From: Acidothermus sp.
Lineage (GTDB): Bacteria; Actinomycetota; Actinomycetes; Acidothermales; Acidothermaceae
Length of the DNA: 64,000 nt
Assembly (NCBI GenBank): GCA_023512015.1
Contig: JAIMAI010000010.1
Location: 1-64,000 of the forward strand
Direction of reading: 5' to 3'
Position numbers and translations under genes: made by a program. Below are positions 10,646 through 21,365 of the stretch, in pieces; the stretch's first letter is position 1, and each line of letters begins with the position of its first letter. The notes below the pieces were generated by a model. It did no database searches. It had not been told where the DNA came from and saw only the letters and a list, made by a program, of their open reading frames with translations.

Positions 10646-11784
10646 CGCACGAACTCCTCACGTCGTGCCGGAGAAGCGACTGCGAGGAACGCCTCGCGAA
10701 AGGCGGCCATCTCCTCCGGCGTCCCGATGCTGACCCGCAGCCATCCCTGCGGACCAGTCTCCCGCACCAGCACTCCCCGGTCGACCAATCGCTGCCACAC
10801 CTCGTGAGAATCCTGGAAAATTCCGGTAAGCACGAAATTGGCGTCGGAATCGGCGACGGTGAATCCTTCAGACCGCAGCCAGGCCACCATCGCGTCACGT
10901 TCCGCACGGATCGCCGCGACCTGGGCGAGCAATTCATCGGCGTGCGCCAGCGCGACCCGTGCGACGGCCTGGGTCACCGAGGAAAGGTGGTACGGCAGCC
11001 GGACGATCCGAAGCCCGTTCACGATTCGGGAATCCGCCACGAGATATCCGAGCCGCACCCCCGCAGCGGCGAAAGCCTTGCTCATGGTGCGGGTCACGAC
11101 CAGATTCGCCAACTCGTCGAGGAGGGTCAGCGCACTCGGCGTCCCCGGACGGCGGAACTCCGCGTACGCCTCGTCGACGACGACCAGGCCGTTGTGCTCC
11201 GCCGCCGCTTCCGCGATCGCCCGCGTGACCTCCAGCGGAAGAGCCGTCCCGGTCGGGTTGTTCGGCGACGCCAGCAACGTCACCGCCGGCTGGTGGCGAC
11301 GCACCGCCGCCACCGCCGCGTCGGCGTCCACGGTGAAATCCGCGCGTCGCGGCTCGGTCACGTAGCGAGTGAACGTGTCGCGACAATATTGCGGATACAT
11401 CGAATACGTAGGGGAAAAACCGAGGGCACAGCGGTCCGGGCCACCGAAGGCCAGCAGCAGTTGGTGGAGGATTTCGTTGGATCCGTTCGCCGCCCAGACC
11501 CGATCCACGTCGACGGTCACGCCTTCGGTATGCGCCAGATACCCGGCCAAATCGGCCCGCAAAACCGTCGCCTCACGATCCGGGTAACGGTTGAGGCCGC
11601 CCGCGATTCTCCCGATTTCCTCGGCCATGTCGGCGACCACCGCGGGCGGCGGCGGGTACGGATTTTCGTTGGTGTTGAGCCGAACCGCCACCGCCAACTG
11701 AGGAGCGCCGTAGGGCTCCTCCCCCACCAGATCGGCCCGAAGCGGCGGAGTGAACCGCGGCGGAGGAGCGAATTCCGGGCTCAT
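10642..11784 (-). CDS. hisC: Histidinol-phosphate aminotransferase
   Basis: '[15 protein letters not shown]', 'SPNNPTGT', '[17 protein letters not shown]'. Confidence 0.95.
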   Translation of the reverse strand: MSPEFAPPPRFTPPLRADLVGEEPYGAPQLAVAVRLNTNENPYPPPPAVVADMAEEIGRIAGGLNRYPDREATVLRADLAGYLAHTEGVTVDVDRVWAANGSNEILHQLLLAFGGPDRCALGFSPTYSMYPQYCRDTFTRYVTEPRRADFTVDADAAVAAVRRHQPAVTLLASPNNPTGTALPLEVTRAIAEAAAEHNGLVVVDEAYAEFRRPGTPSALTLLDELANLVVTRTMSKAFAAAGVRLGYLVADSRIVNGLRIVRLPYHLSSVTQAVARVALAHADELLAQVAAIRAERDAMVAWLRSEGFTVADSDANFVLTGIFQDSHEVWQRLVDRGVLVRETGPQGWLRVSIGTPEEMAAFREAFLAVASPARREEFVR

Positions 11785-13106
11785 CGGGGAACCCTCGCAC
11801 GGACGGCGGCCACGTGCGCCCCCAAATCCTCCGCGCCTCCGAGCGCATCGATCGGCTCGGCGACCGCAGCAAGAGCGTCCCTGCTCGCGTGGACTTCGTG
11901 GACCATGCGCAGGAAGGAGAACACCGAAAGGCCGCCCGTGAACCGGGCCGTCCCCCCGGTCGGCAGCACGTGATTGGAACCGGCGAGATAATCACCGAGA
12001 CTCACCGGCGCGAACGGGCCGACGAAAATCGCCCCCGCATTGCGAACGCGGCGGGCTACCTGCTCGGCGTCGGCGGTGAGGATTTCCAGGTGCTCGGCCG
12101 CCCACGCGTCCACCACCGCCACACCCGCATCGACGTCCGCGACGAGCACCGCCGTCCCCTGGCCGCGCAACGCGGCGCGCACCCGCTCGGAATGCGGCGT
12201 CGTCGGTACGAGGCGGGACAATTCGGCGTCCACCGCATCGAGAAGGCCGGGTGAATCCGTCACCAGAACACAAGCGGCGAGCTCGTCATGCTCCGCCTGC
12301 GCCACCAGATCCGCCGCCACATACGCAGGATCCGCGCCGTCGTCCGCGAGAATCGCGATTTCGGTCGGGCCCGCTTCGGCGTCGATGCCGACGGTCCCGC
12401 GCACCACCCGTTTGGCGGCCGCCACGTAGACGTTCCCGGGGCCGGTGACGACGTCCACCGGTTCGACGTGCTCGCCCTGCTCGGCGCTGCTGCCGTAGGC
12501 AAGCAACGCGACCGCCTGGGCACCGCCGACCGCGTACACCTCCTCCACCCCAAGCAGGCCGCACGCCGCCAGCACCGCCGCGTGCGGCAACCCGCCGTTC
12601 GTCCGCTGCGGCGGTGAGACCACCGCGATCGATTCCACTCCGGCGACCTGAGCCGGGACGACGTTCATCACCACGCTGCTCGGGTAGGCGACGAGACCCC
12701 CGGGGACGTACAGCCCCACCCGACGGACCGGCACCCACCGTTCGACCACCCGGGCGCCCTCGCCGACGGTCACCGTGACGTCGCGGGGACGTTGCGCCTC
12801 GTGGACCAACCGGACCCGCCGGGCGGCTTCGATCAACGCCGCACGCACCGGACCGTCCAGCGCCTCGGCCGCAGCGGCGATCGCCTCCCGCGGCACCCGC
12901 AGCCGCTCCAGCTCCACGCCGTCGAACCGCTTGGTGATCTCCCGGACGGCGGCGGCTCCCCGCTCCGCCACCTCGGCGCACAGCGGGCGGACGGCGTCCA
13001 GCGCGGCCTCGACGTCCAGCCGGGCGCGCGGGAGGAAGCGGCGTAGTTCGGCGGCCGGGGGAACGCCGTCACGGAGATCGACGCGGCGTAGCCACTGATC
13101 GGTCAC
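11781..13106 (-). CDS. hisD: Histidinol dehydrogenase
   Basis: '[25 protein letters not shown]', '[14 protein letters not shown]', '[20 protein letters not shown]'; GTG start at 13106. Confidence 0.95.
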   Translation of the reverse strand: MTDQWLRRVDLRDGVPPAAELRRFLPRARLDVEAALDAVRPLCAEVAERGAAAVREITKRFDGVELERLRVPREAIAAAAEALDGPVRAALIEAARRVRLVHEAQRPRDVTVTVGEGARVVERWVPVRRVGLYVPGGLVAYPSSVVMNVVPAQVAGVESIAVVSPPQRTNGGLPHAAVLAACGLLGVEEVYAVGGAQAVALLAYGSSAEQGEHVEPVDVVTGPGNVYVAAAKRVVRGTVGIDAEAGPTEIAILADDGADPAYVAADLVAQAEHDELAACVLVTDSPGLLDAVDAELSRLVPTTPHSERVRAALRGQGTAVLVADVDAGVAVVDAWAAEHLEILTADAEQVARRVRNAGAIFVGPFAPVSLGDYLAGSNHVLPTGGTARFTGGLSVFSFLRMVHEVHASRDALAAVAEPIDALGGAEDLGAHVAAVRARVPR

Positions 13107-13238
13107 GATGTGCCTCTCGATGCCCTCGACTCGCAGGGACGCGGAAAAGCCTACCGAGGAAGCGCGGACCAGCCGCGGACGACCAGCCTGCGCGGTTTTC
13201 GCGGAAACTGCCGGGCGCTGGCGACCCACCGTGCAGTG

Positions 13239-13823
13239 TCAGCGTTTTTCGGTGACCACCGAGACGACGAGGACGACCAAGACGGCGATCAGCGGCCAAG
13301 CCATCAGGAACGGCTGGGCCTGCAACTGAAGGAAATAGTGGTGGGTACCGGCAGTGGCCTCGGCGGCCCATCGGTGTGCCGGCCCACCGCTGATCCACAT
13401 TCCCAACCACGACATGAGGTACGACGCCCCGACACCGCCCGCGGCCATCGCCACCGCGACCGCCGTGCCCCGATGACGACCGAGGAGCATCGCGATCCCT
13501 CCGCAGAGCACCCCGGCGACCACGGCGATGAAGAGGAAGGTCATGTCCGCGGCCACGAACGCCCGCGGCTCGGAGCCGACGATCGACACCTGGTGGGACG
13601 CCGTCACCGATGCGGTCGCCCTGGGCGCGAGCGCTACCCAAATCAGCGCCGCGAAGACTCCGAGGGGCAGCAGGGCGAGGGTGCCGAGCAGCGCGGTCCA
13701 GTAGTCGGCCGGTTCGAGGAGCGGACGGGCGGGCTCCGCCGCTTGCGGCACGTCACTGCGGTACGGCGCCGGGCGGGGCCCGGGGTACGGCGTCCACGGG
13801 GGCGTTGGCTCGGTCTCGCTCAC
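13239..13823 (-). CDS. Hypothetical membrane protein (DUF2567-like)
   Basis: 194 aa, Pro-rich N-terminus, four TM segments. Confidence 0.6.
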   Translation of the reverse strand: MSETEPTPPWTPYPGPRPAPYRSDVPQAAEPARPLLEPADYWTALLGTLALLPLGVFAALIWVALAPRATASVTASHQVSIVGSEPRAFVAADMTFLFIAVVAGVLCGGIAMLLGRHRGTAVAVAMAAGGVGASYLMSWLGMWISGGPAHRWAAEATAGTHHYFLQLQAQPFLMAWPLIAVLVVLVVSVVTEKR

Positions 13824-13835
13824 CCAACCCTCGCT

Positions 13836-14663
13836 TCAGATTCGAACGGCACGCCGGTACGCCCAGGTAGCACAGGCCAGAGCCAAGATACAGACCCCGA
13901 CGCAGATCCCGAGGTCGGTACTGATCGCCGTCCAATCGGGGCGGACCCGCAGCGCCTCCCCGAAGGCGTCGACCGCGTACGTCGAGGGCACGAATATCCG
14001 CACGACCCGCAGCAGCTCCGGCAGCCGGGACGCCGGCACCAAACCGAAGAACATCACCACCGCCATGCCGAGCTGCCCTGCGACCGTGGCGATTTCCTGC
14101 CGCGCAGGCAAAAGGCCGAGGATCGCGCCGAGCCCGGCCAGCGAAATTCCGGCCAGCACCACCACGGGGACGATGACCCAAATGTGGGCAAGCGGCAGCC
14201 CGTAGAAAATCGCGCCGCCGACGGCGACCAGCAGCGTGCCGGGCACCGTGAACGCCGACCACGCCGCGGCGGTGCCCAGCACGAGAGCGGACGCCGGAAT
14301 CGGCAGCGCCGCGAAATAGTCGAGCGCCCCGGTCGCTTTGAGTAGCCCGAAACGTTGGGCGAGTAAATTCAACGCGACGAAGGAAACCACGGTGACCGCC
14401 GAGCCGGAGACCACCGACTGCACGGTGATGTCGCTGCGGGTCGCGACCAGCCCTTTGAGCAGCACCACCAGCCCGACCGATTGCACCGTGGCCGCAAGGA
14501 AAATCGGGATCGCCCCGGCACGGGCCCGGCCCAGTTGCCCCACGAGGATCGCGCCGAGCGCGGCGAGGAATCGTGGACGCGTCGGAATCACGGAATTCGC
14601 CGACGATCCCGACACGGCGGGCAACGGACCCGGGAGGCGCGAGGAAGCAATATCGGCGGTCAC
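13836..14663 (-). CDS. ABC-2 type transporter permease
   Basis: Multiple TM helices; GTG start overlaps the ATPase stop (14660). Confidence 0.8.
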   Translation of the reverse strand: MTADIASSRLPGPLPAVSGSSANSVIPTRPRFLAALGAILVGQLGRARAGAIPIFLAATVQSVGLVVLLKGLVATRSDITVQSVVSGSAVTVVSFVALNLLAQRFGLLKATGALDYFAALPIPASALVLGTAAAWSAFTVPGTLLVAVGGAIFYGLPLAHIWVIVPVVVLAGISLAGLGAILGLLPARQEIATVAGQLGMAVVMFFGLVPASRLPELLRVVRIFVPSTYAVDAFGEALRVRPDWTAISTDLGICVGVCILALACATWAYRRAVRI

Positions 14664-15661
14664 GTGCGGTCCAAGGACTCGTGGCCGCCGAAAGCGACGT
14701 AGACGTCTTCCAGCGACGGGGTACTGAGGGCGAAATCGTCGAGGAATTCCAGCAGCGGCCCGGCGGTGACCTCGGTGACCACAGCGCGGGCTTCGGGCGC
14801 GGGCAGCCGCAACGCCCAGCGCCGTCCCCGCACCTGCGCCGCCGACCGCAGACGAGCGATGAGCGGATCGCGCTCGGGAGGATCCCGGCGCCACGCGAGC
14901 TCGACGTGAAGGGTGTCGCCGAAGCGGGCCTTGAGCTCCCCCGGCGTACCGCTCGCGATGACCCGCCCGCGGTCGAGGATCGCGACGTCGTCCAACACCG
15001 TCTCCGCTTCGATCACGTTGTGGGTGACGAGTACGACCGTGCACCCCCGGCCCGAGCGTCGGCGTTCCACGGCGTCCCAGACCGCCCGGCGGGCAGTCGG
15101 GTCCAACCCGGTGGTCGGCTCGTCGAGCACCAGAATCGGTCGTTCCCCGGCCAACGCCGTCGCGAAGGCCGCGAGGCGCCGTTGCCCGCCGGAGAGTTTT
15201 CCGATCGGACGGCGGGCCAGTGCCGTCAAATTCAATTCGTCGAGAATGCCTGCGGCCACGGCCCGAGCCTGCGCCCGCGGCACGCCGCGTAGCCGAGCGG
15301 TCGTGTCGATGGCCTGCGCGACTGTGAGGTCGGCAAGCGCCGCGTCTTCCTGCGGTAGATACGCGACGAAACGGCCGGCGAGCTGCGGCCTGCCCACGAG
15401 ATCGTGGCCGAAGAGTCGGATGGATCCGGCGTCCGGGCGGCTCAGCCCCACGAGCTGGCGCACCAAAGTGGTCTTCCCGGCGCCGTTCGGTCCGAGAACG
15501 CCGAAGATACGCCCCGCGTCGATCCGCAAGTCGATTCCGGCCGATGCGGTCACCGTGGTGCCGCGGCTTCGGTACCGCTTGACCACACCCCTGACGTCGA
15601 ATGCGGCGGAAACAGGCGGCGCGACGGCGGCGGTCAGCGGACCGGCAAGGTTGCTCATCAC
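14660..15661 (-). CDS. ABC transporter ATP-binding protein
   Basis: Walker A 'GPNGAGKTT', 'LSGGQRRL', 'LVLDEPTTGLD'. Confidence 0.92.
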   Translation of the reverse strand: MMSNLAGPLTAAVAPPVSAAFDVRGVVKRYRSRGTTVTASAGIDLRIDAGRIFGVLGPNGAGKTTLVRQLVGLSRPDAGSIRLFGHDLVGRPQLAGRFVAYLPQEDAALADLTVAQAIDTTARLRGVPRAQARAVAAGILDELNLTALARRPIGKLSGGQRRLAAFATALAGERPILVLDEPTTGLDPTARRAVWDAVERRRSGRGCTVVLVTHNVIEAETVLDDVAILDRGRVIASGTPGELKARFGDTLHVELAWRRDPPERDPLIARLRSAAQVRGRRWALRLPAPEARAVVTEVTAGPLLEFLDDFALSTPSLEDVYVAFGGHESLDRT

Positions 15662-15766
15662 CCTCAGGCTACGTACGTGAGCGGGGTCACCCGTCCGTCG
15701 GGCGGGTCCGGGCGAGCGCTCGGCGAGCGCTCAGCGTTCAGCGATCGGTCGGCCTCCGGCGAGTGG

Positions 15767-18700
15767 TCAACGTTCGGCGAAACACGCCGGCCCAAGCAAT
15801 TCCTTCAGGTCCCCCATCAGCGCCGGGGTGGGGTCGACCCTCAGCCGGTCGTCGAGGCGGACGACGGTGGTGCGCTCTCCGTTACGGAGCGCCAGCCTCA
15901 CCTCGGTGGGACCGGGATGTGTGGCGAGGATTTCCCGCAGCCGGGTGACCAGCGGGGGGACGCACCGTGAGACCGGGAGTTGCAGCACGATCGGGGCGCG
16001 CCGTGCACCGGAGAGATCGGGGACGACGAGCTCGGACGCGATGATCGTGGGCACGTCGTCGCGGCGATTGAGCCGTCCCTTCACGCAGACGATCGCGTCT
16101 TGGGTGAGCAGGGTCCCGTACTGCTGGTACGCCTGGGGGAAGAAGAGCACCTCAATGGCGCCGTCGAGGTCTTCGATGACCGCAACCGCCCACGGGCTGC
16201 CCTGTTTCGTGATGCGCCGGGTCAACGAAGCGACGATCCCCCCGATCGTCACCTGCGCGCCGTCGGGACGGTCGTCATCACCGACCAGGTCGGCGATGGA
16301 GCAGTCAACCATGCGGGCGAGCAGATGGTCGACCCCGAGCAGCGGATGGTCGCTCACGTACAAGCCGAGCATTTCGCGTTCGGCGGCGAGCAGCACCGAT
16401 TTCTCCCATTCGTCGCCAGGTACGTCGACCGGGTGGACGAACGGAGCCGCCTCGGCGTCCTCCCCGCCGAAGAGGTCGAATTGTCCGACGGCCCGCGCCC
16501 GTTTCGTCTCCATCACCGAGTCGATGACGTCGGCGTGGACGGCGAGCAGTCCGCGTCGGGTATGGCCGAGGGAGTCGAATGCCCCCGCCTTGATGAGGGA
16601 TTCGACGACCTTCTTGTTGCAGACCACCGGCTCGACCTTGGCGAGGAAATCGAAGAAATCGGTGAAACGACCCTTGGACCGCCGTGTTTCGATAATGGAG
16701 GCGACGACGTTCTCCCCCACGTTACGGATCGCCGAGAGGCCGAAACGGATGTCGTCGCCCCGCGGGGTGAAGGTGGCGTCTGATTCGTTGACGTCGGGGG
16801 GGAGCACCTTGATGCCCATGCGCCGGCACTCGTGGAGGTAGAGCGCCGACTTGTCCTTGTCGTCCTTGACGCTGGTGAGCAGCGCGGCCATGTACTCGGC
16901 GGGGTAATTTGCCTTGAGATAGGCGGTCCAGTAGCTCACCAGCCCGTAGCCGGCGGTGTGCGCCTTGTTGAACGCATAATCCGAGAAAGGAACGAGGATG
17001 TCCCAAAGGGTGCGGATTGCGTCTTCGCTGTAGCCGTTCTTGCGCATCCCTTCGGAGAACGGGATGTACTCCTTGTCGAGGATTTCCTTCTTCTTCTTGC
17101 CCATCGCCCGCCGCAGCAGGTCGGCCTGCCCGAGGGTGTAGCCGGCGACGCGCTGGGCGATCGCGATGACCTGCTCCTGGTAGACGATGACTCCGTAGGT
17201 GTCGTCGAGGATGTCGGCCAAAGGCTCGGCCAGCTCGGGGTGAATCGGTTCGACCGGTTTACGCCCGTTCTTGCGGTCGGCGTATTCGTTGTGCGCGTTG
17301 GCGCCCATCGGGCCGGGCCGGTACAGCGCGAGGACGGCGGAAATGTCCTCGAAATTGTCCGGGCGCATGGAACGCAGCAGGGCGCGCATGGGTCCGCCGT
17401 CCAACTGGAAGACGCCGAGGGTGTCGCCCCGCTGCAGGAGTTCGTACGTCGCGGGATCGTCGAGCGGAAGCTCCTCCAGGACGAGCTCGATACCCCGATT
17501 GGCCTTGATACCGGCGAGGCAATCGTCGAGGACGGTCAGGTTGCGCAGACCCAGGAAATCCATCTTGAGCAGCCCGAGGGCCTCACACGCGCCCATGTCG
17601 AACTGGGTGATGATGGCACCGTCCTGCTCGCGCCGCTGGATGGGGATGACGTCGAGCAGCGGCTCGCGGGAGAGGATGACGCCGGCGGCATGCACCCCCC
17701 ACTGTCGTTTGAGCCCTTCGAGGTTGCGCGCGGTGTCGACGATTTTCCGGACGTCCGGATCGGCTTCGTAGACGGAGCGGAATTCGGCGGCTTCCGGATA
17801 GCGTGGATGCGCCGGGTCGAAGATGGCGGCCAGCGGCATGTCGCGTCCCATCACCGCCGGCGGCATGAGTTTCGTGATCCGATCGGACGTCGAGTAGGGG
17901 TATCCGAGGACGCGCGCGGAATCCTTGATGGCCTGCTTCGCTTTGATCGTGCCGTAGGTGATGATTTGGGCGACGTGGTCCTCGCCGTATTTCTCGGTGG
18001 CGTAGCGGATCATGTCGCCCCGGCGACGTTCGTCGAAGTCGATGTCGATGTCGGGCATCGAAACGCGCTCGGGGTTGAGGAACCGCTCGAAGAGCAGCTT
18101 GTGTTTGATGGGATCGAGTTCGGTGATCCCGAGCGCCCAGGCCACCATCGACCCCGCAGCGCTGCCGCGGCCCGGCCCGACCCGGATGCCGTTCTCCTTG
18201 GCGTAGCGAACGAGGTCGGCGACCACGAGGAAATACCCCGGAAAACCCATCTGGCAGATGACCTTGAGCTCGTAGTCGGCCTGTTCCCGGTAGGCATCCG
18301 GTACCCCGGATGGGAATCGACGCTGCAAGCCGGCTTCGACCTGCTTGACCAGCCAGGATTCCTCGGTCTCACCGGCGGGTACCGGGAACCGCGGCATGAG
18401 GTTCGCGCCCTCGGCGAATTCCACCCGCACGCGCTCGGCGATGAGCAGCGTGTTGTCGCAGGCTTCGGGAAAATCACGCCAGAGTTCCCGCATCTGCTCG
18501 GGTGACTTGAGGTAAAACTCTTTGGCGTCGAATTTGAAACGGTTCGGGTCGGCCAAGGTCTTGCCGGTCTGCACGCAGAGCAGCACCTCGTGGGCTTCCC
18601 AGTCGGCGGCGTAGGTGTAGTGCAGGTCGTTCGTCGCAAGCAACGGCAGCCGCAGATCTCGGGCGATACGCAGGAGGTCTTCACGCACCCGCCGTTCGAT

Positions 18701-19312
18701 CTCCAAACCGTGGTCCATGAGTTCGCAGAAGAAATTCTCCGGACCGAAGATGTCGCGGTAATCCGCTGCGGCTTGGCGTGCGGCTTCGTAGCGGCCCTGC
18801 TGCAGCAAGCGGTTCACCTCACTGCTCGGGCACCCCGTGGTGGCGATGATGCCTTTTGCGTAGGTGGCAAGGAGTTCACGGTCCATACGGGGCTTGTAGT
18901 AGTACCCCTCCAGGCTGGCCAAGCTGGAGAGGCGAAAGAGGTTGTGCATGCCTTCGGTGTTCTCAGCCAGCAACGTCATGTGGGTGTACATCTCGCCGGC
19001 GTTGTCGTCACCCACGCCGGCGGCGCCGAGGCTGGCTTTCTTGCGTTCGAAACGGCTGCCGGGCGCGAGATACCCTTCCATCCCGATGATGGGGTTGATC
19101 CCGCGAGCCTTCGCTTGCTTGTAGAAATCGTAAGCGCCGTAGACATTTCCGTGATCGGTGATGGCGATCGCGGGCATACCCATGGCCCCGGCTTCGGTGA
19201 GCAAGTCCTTGATCCGCGCCGCACCGTCGAGCATCGAGTACTCGGTGTGCACGTGCAGATGAACGAAGCTCTCCCTACGCCCGCCTGGCATGAGACTCCC
19301 CTCCGGCCACAT
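15767..19312 (-). CDS. dnaE: DNA polymerase III alpha subunit (start may be ~19291)
   Basis: PHP domain '[19 protein letters not shown]', '[17 protein letters not shown]', '[12 protein letters not shown]', OB-fold C-terminus; 1181 aa. Confidence 0.97.
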   Translation of the reverse strand: MWPEGSLMPGGRRESFVHLHVHTEYSMLDGAARIKDLLTEAGAMGMPAIAITDHGNVYGAYDFYKQAKARGINPIIGMEGYLAPGSRFERKKASLGAAGVGDDNAGEMYTHMTLLAENTEGMHNLFRLSSLASLEGYYYKPRMDRELLATYAKGIIATTGCPSSEVNRLLQQGRYEAARQAAADYRDIFGPENFFCELMDHGLEIERRVREDLLRIARDLRLPLLATNDLHYTYAADWEAHEVLLCVQTGKTLADPNRFKFDAKEFYLKSPEQMRELWRDFPEACDNTLLIAERVRVEFAEGANLMPRFPVPAGETEESWLVKQVEAGLQRRFPSGVPDAYREQADYELKVICQMGFPGYFLVVADLVRYAKENGIRVGPGRGSAAGSMVAWALGITELDPIKHKLLFERFLNPERVSMPDIDIDFDERRRGDMIRYATEKYGEDHVAQIITYGTIKAKQAIKDSARVLGYPYSTSDRITKLMPPAVMGRDMPLAAIFDPAHPRYPEAAEFRSVYEADPDVRKIVDTARNLEGLKRQWGVHAAGVILSREPLLDVIPIQRREQDGAIITQFDMGACEALGLLKMDFLGLRNLTVLDDCLAGIKANRGIELVLEELPLDDPATYELLQRGDTLGVFQLDGGPMRALLRSMRPDNFEDISAVLALYRPGPMGANAHNEYADRKNGRKPVEPIHPELAEPLADILDDTYGVIVYQEQVIAIAQRVAGYTLGQADLLRRAMGKKKKEILDKEYIPFSEGMRKNGYSEDAIRTLWDILVPFSDYAFNKAHTAGYGLVSYWTAYLKANYPAEYMAALLTSVKDDKDKSALYLHECRRMGIKVLPPDVNESDATFTPRGDDIRFGLSAIRNVGENVVASIIETRRSKGRFTDFFDFLAKVEPVVCNKKVVESLIKAGAFDSLGHTRRGLLAVHADVIDSVMETKRARAVGQFDLFGGEDAEAAPFVHPVDVPGDEWEKSVLLAAEREMLGLYVSDHPLLGVDHLLARMVDCSIADLVGDDDRPDGAQVTIGGIVASLTRRITKQGSPWAVAVIEDLDGAIEVLFFPQAYQQYGTLLTQDAIVCVKGRLNRRDDVPTIIASELVVPDLSGARRAPIVLQLPVSRCVPPLVTRLREILATHPGPTEVRLALRNGERTTVVRLDDRLRVDPTPALMGDLKELLGPACFAER

Positions 19313-19379
19313 TCAACCGGAGTGAGCCTAGCCTGCGGTGCACCGACACCGAAGCTCCCTGCGCAGATAGGCTCCTGCT

Positions 19380-20642
19380 GTGGACGATCTCGCCGGACGT
19401 GATCCGTCGAGCTGGCTCGCGCGATTGCGACGCCGCGCCGAGTTGCGGGCCCGCGCCGGGTTGCGCCGGGAGCTCGCCTACCGCAACGCCGAGGACGACG
19501 TCCTCGATCTCGCGGGCAACGACTACCTCGGCCTCAGCCGCGATCCGAGGGTGGTCGAGGCGGCCTGCCGGGCGGCACGTCGGTTCGGCCTCGGGGCGAC
19601 CGGGTCGCGGCTGGTCCGAGGCTCGACCGCCGTCCACTGCGAGCTCGAAGCGGCGGCGGCGGACCTGCTCGGCCAGCCGGCTGCATTGGTGTTCTCGTCG
19701 GGGTACCTGGCCAATCTCGCGGCGGTAGCCGGGGTGTGGAGTCCCGGCGCCGTGATCCTGCGGGACGCTCACGCCCACGCCTCTCTCGTCGACGCGTGCC
19801 GGCTGACCGGAGCTTGCGTCGAGGTGATCCCGCACAACGACCTCGCCGCGCTGCGGGAAAGGCTCGCGGCACACCGCGGGCGGCCGCTGATGGTCGTCAC
19901 CGAATCGGTGTTTTCGGTGGACGGCGACCTCGCGCCCCTGGCCGACCTGCACCCCATCTGCCGCGCGGCGGGCGCGATCCTCGTCGTGGACGACGCCCAC
20001 GCCTTCGGTGTGCTCGGGCCCGACGGCGGCGGAGCGGTGCGCGCGGCGGGGTTGGCCGACCGACCCGACGTCGTGGTCACGGCGACCTTGTCAAAGGCTT
20101 TGGGGGCTGCGGGCGGAATCGTCGCGGGTCCCGCGGAATTCATCGACCACCTCACGCAAACGGCCCGCACTTTCGTCTACGACACGGCTCTTCCACCCGC
20201 CGTCGCCCAAGGTGCGCTGGCCGCGTTGGAAGTAGCCAGGAATTCGCGGGACCTCCGTGACTCGGTGACCCGTAGAGCACGGGCCGCCGCCGGATTCTTC
20301 ACCCGCGAAGGGTTCGTGGTGCCGCACCCGCCCGGTGGCGGAATCGTCGCGCTCTGCGCCCCCAGCGCGGAAAGTGCGGTCCGGTGGGCGCGAGAATGTC
20401 GAATGCGCGGTGTGACCGTGGGGTGTTTTCGTCCGCCGTCCACCCCCGATGAAATCTCTCGGCTCCGCGTCACGGTCTCCATGGCCTTGTCGGACGACGA
20501 ATTCACCCGCGCCGTGGAAGTGATCGCATCGTGTGGTCGGCTGGTGGCCGCGAATTCCCTGCGGTATGACGGCCGGTTCGCGGACGCTGACCCAATAGGT
20601 ACGGCGAACGGTGTCTTCGCCGGGAACGGAAGCGTGCGGTGA
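19380..20642 (+). CDS. bioF: 8-amino-7-oxononanoate synthase
   Basis: 'DYLGLSRDPRVVEAA', 'GATGSRLVRGSTAVHCELE', 'DDAHAFGVLG', 'TLSKALGAAGG'. Confidence 0.92.
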   Translation: MDDLAGRDPSSWLARLRRRAELRARAGLRRELAYRNAEDDVLDLAGNDYLGLSRDPRVVEAACRAARRFGLGATGSRLVRGSTAVHCELEAAAADLLGQPAALVFSSGYLANLAAVAGVWSPGAVILRDAHAHASLVDACRLTGACVEVIPHNDLAALRERLAAHRGRPLMVVTESVFSVDGDLAPLADLHPICRAAGAILVVDDAHAFGVLGPDGGGAVRAAGLADRPDVVVTATLSKALGAAGGIVAGPAEFIDHLTQTARTFVYDTALPPAVAQGALAALEVARNSRDLRDSVTRRARAAAGFFTREGFVVPHPPGGGIVALCAPSAESAVRWARECRMRGVTVGCFRPPSTPDEISRLRVTVSMALSDDEFTRAVEVIASCGRLVAANSLRYDGRFADADPIGTANGVFAGNGSVR

Positions 20643-21361
20643 CAGCGGATTCGCCGGCGATTCGCGGGCCGGTGGTGGTGAGCGGCACCGACACCGAAGT
20701 GGGGAAGACGGTCGTCACCGCAGCGATTGCGGCGGCGGCAAAAACCCGCGATCTGCGCGTCGCGGTCGCCAAGCCGTGCCAGACCGGAGTCACCGCCGGC
20801 GGGGAATCCGATGTCGACGTCGTGACCCGGTTGGCAGACCCCGACACGGCGGTGACTCTCGCCTCCTACGGTCCGCCGCTCGCCCCAACCGTCGCCGCCC
20901 GCCTCACGGGCGCTGCCCAGGTGCGCCTGCACGGCGTCGCGAAAGAAATTCGAAACCTGGCCTCCCACCACGACCTGGTCCTGGTTGAAGGTGCCGGAGG
21001 GCTGCTGGTTCCCATGGGGGAACGGAATTGGACGGTGGCAGAACTCGCCGTCGAATTACGCGCACCGGTCGTGGTCGTCGTCCGGGCCGGGCTCGGCACC
21101 TTGAATCACACCGCTCTCACCCTGGAGGCCCTGGCTCGACGGGGGGTCCGTGGCATTGTCGTCGTCGGCGCGTGGCCGGTGGAACCCGACCTGGTGCACC
21201 GCACCAATCTGCGGGAATTGCCGGAGCTTGCCGGCGTCGTCCCGGAATCCGTCGGCGGGCTCAGCACGACGACCTTCCGAGAAGCCGCGCCGAAATGGCT
21301 GACGCCCAGATTGCACGGCGAACTCGATATCTCGGAGTTCATCGCACGTGAGGGGCGGTGA
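20639..21361 (+). CDS. bioD: Dethiobiotin synthase
   Basis: 'VSGTDTEVGKTVVTAAI', 'VAKPCQTG', 'VEGAGGLLVPM'; 4-bp overlap with bioF. Confidence 0.93.
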   Translation: MTADSPAIRGPVVVSGTDTEVGKTVVTAAIAAAAKTRDLRVAVAKPCQTGVTAGGESDVDVVTRLADPDTAVTLASYGPPLAPTVAARLTGAAQVRLHGVAKEIRNLASHHDLVLVEGAGGLLVPMGERNWTVAELAVELRAPVVVVVRAGLGTLNHTALTLEALARRGVRGIVVVGAWPVEPDLVHRTNLRELPELAGVVPESVGGLSTTTFREAAPKWLTPRLHGELDISEFIAREGR

Positions 21362-21365
21362 GCGC

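Noticed and set aside
16832-18505. 557-aa plus-strand ORF inside dnaE
   Set aside because: Antisense shadow ORF; dnaE coding is unambiguous.
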